From Synaphobranchus kaupii (taxonomy: Eukaryota > Chordata > Actinopteri > Anguilliformes > Synaphobranchidae), in contig CM056389.1 in the NCBI GenBank assembly GCA_029718625.1, forward strand, positions 6,446,014 to 6,510,013: a stretch of 64,000 nucleotides of DNA, written 5' to 3'. Within the stretch, counting starts at the first letter, position 1. Each line of letters begins with the position of its first letter. Under the pieces are notes generated by a model that worked only from the letters and a program-made list of their open reading frames with translations, was not told the DNA's origin and ran no database searches. Below, piece by piece: positions 37,085 to 47,299 of the stretch. A program made the position numbers and the translations under genes.

Positions 37085-37123
37085 GCGAGGACCACAGAGA
37101 GCCGGCACCTATTGATAACAAAG
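37085..37123 (+). CDS. 39-bp mini-exon, shortened copy of the linker exon
   Basis: The unit-B counterpart of the exon at 33443-33676. Acceptor CACTTCCAATAG (ending 37084) and donor AAAG|GTAAGG (37124) are the same as in unit A. Only 39 bp remain between them, encoding EDHREPAPIDNK plus the two junction codons. The deletion removed a multiple of three bases, so phase 1 at both ends and an open frame are kept. It may be spliced, skipped or dead; sequence alone cannot say. Confidence 0.4.
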
Positions 37124-37259
37124 GTAAGGAAGGAGTTTTCATTCTTTGTGATCAATGTACTTCACATAATTCTGTCCCTCCATAATCCACACTATTCCAT
37201 ACCAACAGTGGAATATTTTTTTTGTGAATTAACTAACCCTAACACTGGCTCCTGCATAC

Positions 37260-37870
37260 AGTACACTGTGTCTGAATCAGAGCCCTGTCTACTGCGCCCT
37301 GTCTCCTGTTTACAGTGTACTGTGTCTGAATCAGAGCCCTATCTACTGCATCCTGTCTCCTGCGTACAGTGTACTGTGTCTGAATCAGAGCCCTATCTAC
37401 TGCACCCTGTCTCCTGCATACAGCGTACTGTGTCTGAATCAGAGCCCTATCTACTGCGCCCTGTCTCCTGCCTCCTGTGTCTGAATCAGAGCTCTATATA
37501 CTGTGCCCTGTCTCCTCCTCCTGTGTCTGAATCAGAGCCCTATCTACTGCGCCCTGTCCTGTGTGTACAGTGCACCGTGTCTGAATCAGAACCCTATCTA
37601 CTGCATCCTGTCTCCTGTGTCTGAATCAGAGCTCTATCTACTGTGCCCTGTCTCCTGCGTACAGTGCACTGTGTCTGAATCAGAGCCCTATCTACTGCAC
37701 CCTGTCTCCTGCGTACAGCGTACTGTGTCTGAATCAGAGCCTTATCTACTGTGCCCTGTCTCCTGTGTACAGGGCACTGTGTCTGAATCAGAGCCCTATC
37801 TACTGTGCCCTGTCTCCTGCATACTACGTACTGTGTCTGAATCAGAGCCCTATCTACTGTGCCCTGTCTC
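37260..37870 (+). repeat. 54-bp minisatellite, first array (about 12 copies)
   Basis: Units of TGTCTGAATCAGAGCCCTAT, then CTACTGCRCCCTGTCTCCTG, then YRTACAGTGYAC; several are shortened (for example near 37470, 37520 and 37620). It starts about 140 bp after the mini-exon and uses the same unit as the array at 47300-49955. ORFs across it come from the stop-free 54-bp period. Confidence 0.95.
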
Positions 37871-38131
37871 CTGTGCTGTTTTACTTTTAGCATAGATGCG
37901 TGGGACAGACACAGTCTCAATATAATAAATACTAGTTTCTAGCTCAGATATGTTAGATAATGGGGCGTTGGAATGAGTACTGTTGCCAAATACTAACTCT
38001 GAAACGCACCTTACAGACAACGGCGTTGGGCCATGTGTCTGAGTCACGGGCATTGGGAAACGCGTTGGGAAACGCACAGGCTCCGATGTAGGATCAGAGG
38101 CCTTTTGCCTGGCCGGCGCCCTGATAAGGTG

Positions 38132-39670
38132 TCAGGATCTGGCCTTACTAAGACTAGCATCGAAGTTATTTGCTAGAACAAGAGAACCTCTCCAGCTCGG
38201 GTGGAGTCCGTCTCTCTTCAGTAGGCCAGGCATTCTCCAGAAATCAGGCCAATTATTGACGAACCCGATGCCACTAGATGAGCACCACTCAGACAGCCAG
38301 CGATTTAGCGATGTAAGTCTACTGTAGACCTCATCACTCCTATGAGCTGGGAGCGGACCAGAGCATATTACTTCCCGACACATCTTTTTAGCCACTGCAC
38401 ACATCTAAAAGTTCTTTTTGGTGACCTCCGATTGCCTCAATCGGACGTCATTGGTGCCGACGTGAATAACAATTCTAGAGTATTTACGTTCACTTTTAGC
38501 CAGCACTCTCAGACTAGCCTCAACATCGGTAGCTCTGGCACCAGGCATACACTGCACTATGGTCGCTGGTGTCGCTAATCTCACGTTTCTCAGAATACTA
38601 TCCCCTATGATCAGGGCTTTCTCAGTAGGTGTGTTACTGAGTGGGGAATCTCAGAATACTATCCCCTATGATCAGGGCTTTCTCAGTAGGTGTGTTACTG
38701 AGTGGGGAATCTCAGAATACTATCCCCTATGATCAGGGCTTTCTCAGTAGGTGTGTTACTGAGTGGGGAATATCAGAATACTATCCCCTATGATCAGGGC
38801 TTTCTCAGTAGGTGTGTTACTGAGTGGGGAATCTCAGAATACTATCCCCTATGATCAGGGCTTTCTCAGTAGGTGTGTTACTGAGTGGGGAATCTCAGAA
38901 TACTATCCCCTATGATCAGGGCTTTCTCAGTAGGTGTGTTACTGAGTGGGGAATCTCAGAATACTATCCCCTATGATCAGGGCTTTCTCAGTAGGTGTGT
39001 TACTGAGTGGGGAATCTCAGAATACTATCCCCTATGATCAGGGCTTTCTCAGTAGGTGTGTTACTGAGTGGGGAATCTCAGAATACTATCCCCTATGATC
39101 AGGGCTTTCTCAGTAGGTGTGTTACTGAGTGGGGAATCTCAGAATACTATCCCCTATGATCAGGGCTTTCTCAGTAGGTGTGTTACTGAGTGGGGAATCT
39201 CAGAATACTATCCCCTATGATCAGGGCTTTCTCAGTAGGTGTGTTACTGAGTGGGGAATCTCAGAATACTATCCCCTATGATCAGGGCTTTCTCAGTAGG
39301 TGTGTTACTGAGTGGGGAATCTCAGAATACTATCCCCTATGATCAGGGCTTTCTCAGTAGGTGTGTTACTGAGTGGGGAATCTCAGAATACTATCCCCTA
39401 TGATCAGGGCTTTCTCAGTAGGTGTGTTACTGAGTGGGGAATCTCAGAATACTATCCCCTATGATCAGGGCTTTCTCAGTAGGTGTGTTACTGAGTGGGG
39501 AATATCGGTTTGAAACGCGAGTAGGGTGCTGCTCGGCGGCTCTAAGCCGACAGCTATGTTTCTTTTGCACCGTGACAAAATGGTCCCGCAGTGAGGACTC
39601 TGACGGGGGAGAAATACTAGCATCTAAACTGGCATCCGGCTCAGGTAAGAGGGAATCTATCAAACTCTCA
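38132..39670 (-). pseudogene. SGNH/GDSL-type hydrolase ORF of a retrotransposon, split by a 61-bp array
   Basis: Minus strand. An N-terminal part (LPEPDASLDASISPPSE, 39650-39600; [18 protein letters not shown]) reaches the GDS block (nucleophile Ser). After the array the sequence resumes at [17 protein letters not shown], then [13 protein letters not shown] (block III, GTND), a stop, CSGPLPAHRSDEVYSR, and LLKRDGLHPSWRG (block V, D-x-x-H). All catalytic landmarks of an SGNH esterase are readable. Such esterase-like ORFs are known as ORF1 products of some fish LINEs. The 61-bp period shifts the frame and there is a stop at about 38407, so it is dead. No reverse transcriptase follows on the minus strand. 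Confidence 0.7.
38589..39503 (-). repeat. 61-bp minisatellite inside the SGNH ORF (15 copies)
   Basis: Exact 61-bp period from 38589 to 39503. The units are almost identical (one has AATATCAG for AATCTCAG). The unit is the stretch encoding the region around [13 protein letters not shown]. 61 is not a multiple of three. Confidence 0.98.
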
Positions 39671-39754
39671 CTCTCCTGGATCTGATATAACGTCCGGATG
39701 CGGTCACGTGGAGTTTATGGTCCAGGAAATGTATAGATTTACCTGTTTCACATA

Positions 39755-41341
39755 CAGTCAAGCCGGAAAGTCTGCACACCCCTTTCACCTTCTCCACGTT
39801 TTATTACGTTACAGACCTTTACTACAATAGATTGAGTTCATTTTTTGCCTCAAACATCTACACACAATAGCCAATAATGACGAAGTGAAAACAGGTTGTT
39901 AGAAAATATGCAATTTAATTTTACTGACAAAAATAGGTTATTTAGGGGTTACATATCTGTACACACCCTTAGTCTAATACTTGGTTGCTGCACCTTTGGC
40001 AGCGATTACAGCTTCAAGGCGTCTTGGGATAGAAGCTACGAGCTTGGCACACTTGTTTCTGGACATTTTTGCCCATTCCTCTTGGCATATCCTTGCAAGC
40101 TCCGTCAGGTTGAATGGGGAGCGTCGGTACACAGCCATCTTCAGCTCTTTCCACAGATGTTCAATTGGATTCAGGTCTGGGCTCTGGCTGGGCCACTCAA
40201 GGACATGCACAGACTTTCTCCGAAGCCCCTCCTTTGTTCTCTTGGCTGTGTGCTTCGGGTCGTTGTCATGTTGGAAGGTAAACCTTCGCCCCAGTCTGAG
40301 GTCCAGAGCGCTCTGGAGCAGGTTTTCTTCAAGGATCTTGGTGTACTTAGCTGCATTCATCTTTCCCTCTATCAGGACTAGTCGCCCCGTTCTCGCTGCT
40401 GAAAAACATGATGCTGCCACCGCCGTGCTTCACTGTAGGGATGGTATTAGCCAGGTGATGAGCGGTGCCTGGTTTCCTCCAGACGTGACACTTGGTATTC
40501 AGGCCAAAAAGTTACATTTTGGTTTTATCAGACCAGAGAATCTTGATTCTCATAGTTTGTGAGTCCTCTAGGTGCCTTTTGGAAAACTCCAAGCGGACTG
40601 TGATGTGCCTTTTACTAAGGAGGGGCTTCCGTCTGGCCACTCTACCATAAAGGCCTGATTGGTGGAGTGCTGCCTGGATGGTTGATCTTCTGAAAGGTTC
40701 TCCGATCTCCACAAGGATATGCTGGAGCTCTGTCAGAGTGACCCTCGGGTTCCTGCTCACCTCCCTGGCCAAGGTCCGTCTTCCCCGATTGCTCAGTTTG
40801 GCCGGGCGGCCAGGTCTAGGAAGATTCTTGGTGGTTCCAAACTTCTTCCATTTACGTATGATGGTGGCCACTGTGCTCTTTGGGACCTGTATAGCTGCAG
40901 ATATTTTTCCATACCCTTCTCCAGATCTATGCCTTGACACAATCCTGTTTCTGAGGTCTGCAGATAATTCCTTTGACCCCATGGCTTGGAGTTTGCTCTG
41001 ACATGCACTGTCAACTGTGGGACCTTATATAGGCAGGTGTTGGCAATCCCCAATCATGCCCAATCAATTGAATTTATCACAGGTGGACTCCAATTAAGTT
41101 GTAGAAACATCTCAAGCAGTATCAGTGGAAACAAAATGCACCTCAGCTCACTTTTGGGTGTCATATCAATATTTTACATTTTTACGTAGAATTAGCACAA
41201 ATGTCTAAAAACCTGTTTTCACTTTGTCATTATGGGCTATTTTGTGTAGAATTTTGAGATAAAAAATGAACTCAATCTATTGTAGAATATGTCTGTAACG
41301 TAATAAAACGTGGAGAAGGTGAAAGGAGTGTGCAGACTTTT
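39755..41341 (-). mobile_element. Tc1-like element, near full length, inactive
   Basis: The left end CAGTCAAGCCGGAAAGTCTG follows TA (39753-39754). The arms over CACCTTCTCCACGTTTTATT and further in (ATAGATTGAGTTCATTTTTT) recur inverted at 41260-41340. The outermost bases of the right end are replaced by a T-rich run. It encodes one broken transposase on the minus strand. Confidence 0.92.
39974..40982 (-). pseudogene. Tc1-like transposase, two lesions
   Basis: The minus-strand start MGSKELSADLRNRIVSRHRS (40982) opens a paired helix-turn-helix DNA-binding region with a GRP hook (RPGRPAKLS). ILWSDKTKM keeps the first catalytic Asp, then a stop codon follows (about 40510). The frame continues ([27 protein letters not shown]) to a small deletion where WGCF is expected, which shifts the frame into the open part at 40420-39974. 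That part has FQHDNDPKHTA (second Asp) and [15 protein letters not shown] (third Glu), and ends AAKGAATKY. All three acidic residues survive; the stop and frameshift inactivate it. Usual family length is about 340 residues. Confidence 0.9.
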
Positions 41342-41432
41342 TTTTGTTGTTGCATTTTTCCAATGTTTCTTGGCGTTTGTGGCATTTTATTTTGACTTAA
41401 ATTATGAAAATAAACAAATATAAGTTTGTATT

Positions 41433-41570
41433 GTACAAACCCCAATTCCAAAAAAGTTGTGAGTGGAGCAAAAAAAAGACTGGGAAGTTCAAAAAACACC
41501 CGTTTGGAACATTCCACAGGTAAAGAAGTGATGCAGTCATGACTGCATATAAAAGGTTATCAATAGATCA
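41433..41570 (+). mobile_element. mariner-like terminal fragment
   Basis: TTGTACAAACCCCAATTCCA followed by AAAAAGTT is a frequent fish mariner terminus; only a short stretch follows before hAT-like sequence. Confidence 0.5.
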
Positions 41571-41589
41571 ATCTCATTATCAGGCATGG

Positions 41590-42400
41590 CCGTGGAAACT
41601 CGGGGTGCTGAGGGTGCTGCAGTACCCCCTGGCGAGTTGACGGCGAAAATGTTTTGTCTGGGAATGATATTGTAAATCTTTTCATAAATGCATTAAAAAC
41701 ATTTTGCATAATTTTCCTGTTGTTATTGACCTAAACATTGTATATTTTGGGAATATTGGGGGCATAATGTGCAATACGGAATAATGTATTAATCAATTAC
41801 AAATACTAATGCACGCCGTAGGCTACGCAAGTTACGTTGGCTAGGCTACACTTAACATTTTCGGTTGGTGCATTTCCAGTTAACGTTAATTCAGAGAAGA
41901 CCAGATAGAATGGCGCAGAAACGTATTTTAGATTTTTTTTGGAAAACTGTCAAATCCTAAAAGGAGCACGAGTTCAACTGAAGCCCAGATGACTCAGGAA
42001 AAGCAGCTCGACTCGCTTTTATCGCTTTCGCCTGATACTAGCGCTGCTGTCGAGATCGCCGACAACACCCACAGTAGCCTTTTCGCGGCATTTGAGGAAC
42101 CTTTCCAGCCATCCAACTTTGATTTTCCAGGCCGACGTTTTGGAACAGAAATGTTCAATTGTGCATTCAAAGCAGCTTGGTTCAGTGAATGGAACTGGCT
42201 ACATTGCGTAGCAGAGAGTGATCGCGTTGTGTTTTTCTTGCATGACAGCAGTGGGAGACTGTATGAGAGAACATAACACTAATCGTGAAGGGGGGGGGGG
42301 GTTTGCAAACTGGTGTAAAGCCAGTGAAAAATTCAAAGAACACGAGAAATCTAAGTTGCACACCGACTCAATACAAAGGCATGCTGCATTGGGGAATGGG
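41590..42400 (+). pseudogene. hAT-type element: end and TTF-type zinc-finger fragment of the transposase
   Basis: GGGGTGCTGAGGGTGCTGC (about 41605) resembles a fish hAT 5' end. MAQKRILDFFWKTVKS (41910) then breaks. The frame from 41989 gives EEPFQPSNFDFPGRRFG, then AAWFSEWNWLHC, then VFFLHDSSGRLYERT. After a shift, GFANWCKASEKFKEHEKSKL (about 42300-42360) completes the TTF/ZMYM-type zinc-finger pattern (F-Q-x-x-W-x-x-x-x-W-L-x-x, G-F-x-N-W-K, H-E-x-S-x-x-H). The catalytic and dimerisation regions do not follow. At least two frameshifts, so it is a relic. Confidence 0.65.
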
Positions 42401-42977
42401 GGATATACACCCATCAGTGCCAGCAGTTACTTTTTGATAAACTTTTGCGGCAAAAAAGTGTCGTGCTTATTTGGATATGATCTTGTGTGCTGTGTGCAAT
42501 GGTTTTTGGACCTTTTTGTTGCAATAGACTGGCAGAAATTATTATGGCATTTTTGTGCATTGTAATCAATATCATGGGAGTTGATGGTAAAACCCCCTCA
42601 TGTTCAGTCAGTGTTTTCCAGGCCTCTGTGTTATTGTTGTTGCTGCTGCTTTTTGGTTTGTATTCTTGCATCTGTGTTGAATATGCGTCAGTATATATTG
42701 TAGCACAAAGCGAGCTTTTCTTTGGATTATCATTTAGGTGGATGACACGGCACAGGCCTGATTTTAGGCGGCGGTTAGCGGTACACTCCTGTCTTTTGTA
42801 AATGTGACAAGTTCTATTAATCAGTCAAATGTTGCTATGAATAATTTGTGAATACATTATGTTTGCCTAAATGTACTTTTTATTATTACCTGCACAAGTC
42901 AGTATCATTACGCACTTTGTATGGAGAGAAACTCCTCATTAAATAACAATCCCCTATGAAATATTTTGACATACATA

Positions 42978-44508
42978 CACTACTCACAAAAAGTTAGGGA
43001 TATTCGGCTTTCGGGTGAAATTTCAGGATGAACCTAAAATGCACTATAACCTTTACAGGTGAAATTAATTTGACCTTCTCTAAACTTTTGAATGCACATG
43101 TCCAACTATTCAATGTTTCAGTACTTTTTGCACAACTTGCTGTTCTCTAACAAGGAGCTGAAAGGCAAAATTCACAACAGGTGTTTGATCCATGAATCGA
43201 CCAATAAATTTCCTGGTTCAATTAGAATTGGTATTTAAACAGTCCTCTTCATCATGCTGTTCACATTTTGACATCATGAGACCAAGACGACACCTAACAA
43301 TTGATCAACAGTACCTCGCCATTGCGAGGCTTCAAACAGGATGTTCTCAGAGGGAAGTGGCCACTGAGCTTAGAGTGTCACAGAGTGTCATCAGCAGGTT
43401 GCAACAGAGATACAGAGAGACTGGAAGAGTCACAGAAAGGCATAGAAGTGGACGTCCTTTGGCCACATCCCACACTGATGACTGCTTCATTGTGAACAGT
43501 GCCCTGCGGAACCGGATGATGAATGCCACTCAACTCCAGGCACATTTAAGGGAGGTGAGAGGCACCCAAGTGTCACGTCAGACCATTCGAAACCGTTTAC
43601 ATCAGCGTGGTCTGCGTGCTAGACGACCCGCAAGGGTACCTGACCACACCACCAGGCACAGGCGTCATCGTCTTGCATGGGCCAGGGAGCATTTACGCTG
43701 GACGAGGGACCAGTGGGCCTCAGTGCTGTTCTCTGATGAAAGTCGATTCACGTTGAGCAGAAATGATGGCCGCCAACGATGTTGGAGACGTCAAGGAGAG
43801 CGCTATGCATCAGCCACTGTTGTCACCAGACGACCCTTTGGTGGTGGCGGTGTTACAGTGTGGGCAGGTGTGTCTAGTCAATACAGAACTGCCCTACACT
43901 TTGTGAATGGTACAGTGACAAGCCCATACTACCTGAATAACATCATTAATCCAGTCATTGTGCCCCTGCATGAACAACACAGGCCTAATTTCATCTTCAT
44001 GGACGACAATGCTCCAGCTCATCGAGGTCGCATCATTAGGGAAAGGCTGCTGGAGACTGGGGTACCTCAAATGGAGTGGCCTGCACTTTCTCCAGACCTG
44101 AATCCCATAGAAAACCTATGGGATCAGCTGACTCACCGTGTAGAGGCTCGTAACTCTGTACCCCAGAACCTCAATGACCTGAGGGCCGCCCTTCAAGAAG
44201 AGTGGGATGCCATGCCTCAGCAGACAATAAGTCGACTTGTGAACAGCATGAGACGTCGTCGTCAAGCTGTAATTGATGCTCAAGGACACATGACAAGTTA
44301 TTGAGACATTGACATTTTTGTTGTGGTATACCCACCACTGTTGTTGGCTTTTGTTTCAATAAATTGTTTGAGATGAGGAAATCACCATTGCATGCTTCTA
44401 CTTAAATGCCCTACTTTCATGATACGTATAATATCACTGTAGCGTGAACTTACATTTTCCATAAATTTCACCCGAAAGCCAAATATCCCTAACTTTTTGT
44501 GAGTAGTG
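42978..44508 (+). mobile_element. Intact Tc1-like transposon
   Basis: 1531 bp between TA dinucleotides (42976-42977 and 44509-44510). The inverted ends start CACTACTCACAAAAAGTTAG and match over 46 bp with one difference. It carries one uninterrupted transposase gene and an AATAAA signal (about 44358). Nothing required for mobility is visibly missing. Confidence 0.93.
43276..44304 (+). CDS. Tc1/mariner transposase, complete, DD34E
   Basis: 342 aa from the preferred ATG at 43276 (a longer frame opens at 43192, but [20 protein letters not shown] is a normal Tc1 start). The N-terminal paired helix-turn-helix has [20 protein letters not shown] and an AT-hook-like RSGRP; a second helix set includes [15 protein letters not shown]. 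Catalytic residues: Asp in LFSDESRF, Asp in [10 protein letters not shown], and Glu in [11 protein letters not shown], 34 residues after the second Asp. The [12 protein letters not shown] loop is intact. Length is normal for the family, with no stop or frameshift. It acts in the nucleus on its own 46-bp ends. Near-identical ends and an open frame suggest a recent insertion. Confidence 0.93.
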   Translation: MRPRRHLTIDQQYLAIARLQTGCSQREVATELRVSQSVISRLQQRYRETGRVTERHRSGRPLATSHTDDCFIVNSALRNRMMNATQLQAHLREVRGTQVSRQTIRNRLHQRGLRARRPARVPDHTTRHRRHRLAWAREHLRWTRDQWASVLFSDESRFTLSRNDGRQRCWRRQGERYASATVVTRRPFGGGGVTVWAGVSSQYRTALHFVNGTVTSPYYLNNIINPVIVPLHEQHRPNFIFMDDNAPAHRGRIIRERLLETGVPQMEWPALSPDLNPIENLWDQLTHRVEARNSVPQNLNDLRAALQEEWDAMPQQTISRLVNSMRRRRQAVIDAQGHMTSY

Positions 44509-44827
44509 TATGTACATATACATACGTATACATACACATATGATATAAATATACACGTGTGTGAATGCTGTGAGCAAACCCCGACCCCCCAATACGCATA
44601 TGCAAAAATGTACCCCCAATTTAAAACGTGTTCCCACTGCCCTGTTATCAGGTACTCTTACAAGAGATACTATAACCTCTCTGCATTTGAATGGATCTCT
44701 ATGGGAATTGGGGGGTGGGACTAGATTTAGCTGTAAATTACACGGGAACAGTATGGAACCCATGGTTGGCTAAATGGCTGTAAGTCATCAAGGGTCTGAG
44801 ATATCCAACGAGCCTCAAACCATCACT

Positions 44828-44942
44828 CTGCTGCCAGATATGCAGTAGATATGGATGGATCACTGCAAGGGTTGTTTCACCTGACTCATTTTCCTATTGA
44901 GTGACCATCCATATCTACTGCATATCTGGCAACAGAGTGTCT
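44828..44942. repeat. Imperfect hairpin upstream of the GIMAP exon
   Basis: Arms of about 30 bases around GCCAGATATGCAGTAGATAT and its complement are separated by about 45 bases. One arm and its left flank recur at 52385-52560. It lies in the intron, about 160 bp before the GIMAP acceptor. Confidence 0.85.
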
Positions 44943-45103
44943 GCTAAATGACTAAAATTGAACTGCTTGTTAAACTGGATGAACATCCAAGAACATTTTG
45001 TTATATTTAAGTAATTCTTGCAATTAAATCTTATTACACAATTTCACAGCTAAAATATTTGTCTCAGTGAAGAGGTAACACTTGTGTTCTTATTATTCCA
45101 CAG

Positions 45104-45915
45104 GACAAGAGAAGCTAAAAGATCTGAGGATTGTGCTGCTGGGAAAGACTGGAGTAGGAAAGAGTGCAGCAGGAAACACCATCCTGGGGAGGGAGGAGTT
45201 TGAGTCTGAGCTCTCCCCTGGCCCTGTGACATCACAATGTGAGAAGGCAAGAGGGGAAGTGGATGGGAGAGAGGTGGCTGTGATTGACACGCCAGGCCTG
45301 GTTGACACAATCTTCTCAATCACGTATAAACTGAAGTTTCATAAGTGCATCCCTCTGTCCTCTCCGGGACCCCATGTGTGCCTGTTGGTGATCCAGCTGG
45401 GCAGATTTACAAAGGAGGATCAGCACACAGTGAGGGACATTCTGGATACCTTCGGTGCTGATGTTGACAAGTACACCATGGTGCTGTTCACTCATGGAGA
45501 CAGACTGAGGAGAAAAACTATTGAAGAATTTCTGAGTAGCTATAAAGAACTTGCAGAGTTCACTAATCAGTGGAGTGGTGGATATCATGCCTTTAACAAT
45601 GAAGACAAGCAGAATCGCTCTCAGGTCTCAGAGCTGCTGAAGAAGATTGATAAGATGGTGGCAATCAATGGAGGAGGCTTCTGCACCAATGCGATGTACG
45701 AGGTGGTTGAAAAAGCGATTGAAGAGGAGAAGAGGAGGATTCTGAAAGAAAATGAAAAGGCCAGACGCCAGGAAGAGGAAGAGCTGAAAAAAAGTTTAAA
45801 GGGAGAAGCTCTAAAGAAAGCTCTAGAGGAGCTACACAAAGAAGCAGAGAGGAAAGCTAGAGAAAAGGCAGAGAGAGATAATGGCACTGCAACTGGCAGA
45901 TGCCCTATACTGTAA
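45104..45915 (+). CDS. GIMAP/AIG1 GTPase exon with CPIL C-terminus (last exon)
   Basis: GTPase of the immunity-associated protein family. The exon starts after TTATTATTCCACAG (ends 45103), phase 1, and runs to TAA, giving 269 residues. The AIG1 domain starts at once (KLKDLRIVLLG). G1 GKTGVGKS is at exon residues 13-20, the G2 Thr is in PGPVTSQC, G3 DTPG at 61-64, the family box PHVCLLVIQLGRFT near 89-102, and G4 THGD at 129-132. After about residue 190 a Lys/Glu-rich coiled coil (EEEKRRILKENEKARRQEEE) leads to the end, CPIL, a CaaX-type box that with Leu last would favour geranylgeranylation. GIMAPs bind GTP, assemble on membranes and act in lymphocyte survival and defence. No in-frame ATG with good context exists in the exon before the P-loop, so upstream exons are needed. 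A polyadenylation signal follows at 46152. Confidence 0.9.
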
Positions 45916-46151
45916 ATACCCTGTATTCTTTACTGATTTCAAACCAGATCAATGATCATTTAAGAACCCATCTATGCATGTGATTTAACTTTAGGGGTTA
46001 TTTTAAGTGCAGAAAGAGTTAACTGAGATTCAATTTGACTGTTTGTTTAACCCTCAAGCGGCCAGCTGTGGTCAAATCTGACCCGGGGCTTTAATTTTAT
46101 TCATACCTGTTAGGTTATTTGATCCCTCTGTTGATTTTGTCAATGAAGTTC

Positions 46152-46157
46152 AATAAA
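46152..46157 (+). terminator. Polyadenylation signal AATAAA
   Basis: First AATAAA after the GIMAP stop, about 240 bases downstream, a normal 3' UTR distance. Confidence 0.5.
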
Positions 46158-46159
46158 GT

Positions 46160-47290
46160 ATATCATTGTTTTTATGTGTCTGCCTTAATCTGGGCTTTTG
46201 TTGATGGCATATCCCTTGGGGGGTCAGATCTGAGCCCAGTAAAAAGCAACCAATTCCACTTATGTGTGTTCATAAAGAAATATAGAAAAATAGAAATATA
46301 GCCGCAAGCAGCGATTGGATGGTCCTGTAATTCTAAATGGTACCATACATGATATTATCATTATGAGGTTGCACAGCATGGCATTCTGGGTGTTTTTGTT
46401 CTGCCATATAGGCTAATACTCAACAGAAGAGCGATGTTTTTCTTGTGAGGTTACTGTATTAAGAGCCAAACAGATTCAGAAGAAACTACTTGACCGTTTG
46501 GATAATAAATAAGTCTGGCTGTTTGTCACAGGAAGTCGATGGGGTCACGGATTGCGTGATTTTTTTGTGCCTTTTTGTATTTGTGTGACTTTCCCCGGTT
46601 TTTGCCATTTCCGCAATTTCCCCCATTTTACTGCCTTCTGTGATGTTTGCACCAGTATTGGATGGGAACTCTCAACCTTATCAAGCTTAACTATCAAGCT
46701 TTTTAGCAAGGAAAATGCGTTTAGCTAGGCTATAGCTAAGTGTGAATAGCTACAATAGATGGGTATATTTTGCTCCTATCAACACCGGAATTAAGAGCCC
46801 ACGATGCATTTATCCAGTAGCTATCTAGTGTAATTCACAACTGATAGCTAGGTAGCATTTAGCTACCTTTGTAGCCACCATGCTATAAAGTTAAATAACA
46901 TAAACAGTAACTTTATGTACGCAAGTGCAAAACGGTCTCAAAGTGCACAATCATGTGGTAGCGTTTGTATCCAATAAGGGGTCGATACATCACATGCCCC
47001 CGGAAACGGAAACAGGGAGATGCCGTTTGTGCAGAGGATGCAGCTCATGCAGTTACACCGGTGGTCTGTCCTACCCATCGAGTTGTTCTACCAAGCGGTA
47101 TTGCACATGCGCACGTCTTGTGTTTAACAGCACTCCCATAAAGTCATGCTAGTATGTTTTGACCGAAGTTTAGTATTGCCTGTTTTCTATGCTATAGGTA
47201 GCAAAGCAGAAAATGATAGTAGGCTATATATTATTTTTTACTTTTTACATTTAAATGACCGGGTGCTCAGACACTGCAAGTGCCTCTTCC
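46160..47290. other. Gene-free stretch downstream of the GIMAP exon
   Basis: It contains a piece of a common fish repeat (GCCGCAAGCAGCGATTGGAT, about 46301) and otherwise unrecognised sequence. Short ORFs show no family features. Confidence 0.4.
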
Positions 47291-47299
47291 TCACCCAGA

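Larger units (their letters stand above)
33700..37160 (+). repeat. Local tandem duplication, unit B
   Basis: It repeats the series of unit A: the pyrimidine-rich repeat after an 18-base C run (33738-33755), CCGGTATGCAGGCCAA (33961), satellite units, the GGCGCTTTGACC block (36534) and the exon-like segment (37085-37123). It is longer because the 50-bp satellite has about 36 copies (34538-36344) and a small inner duplication added another partial set (34200-34400). Confidence 0.85.

Noticed and set aside
39896..41001. Plus-strand ORFs of 107-193 codons
   Set aside because: Antisense to a recognisable Tc1 transposase on the minus strand.
45082..45103. ATG at 45082 as the start of the GIMAP protein
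   Set aside because: A standard acceptor (TTATTCCACAG) lies between this ATG and the GTPase domain, so the codons before 45104 look intronic. A single-exon GIMAP cannot be fully excluded.
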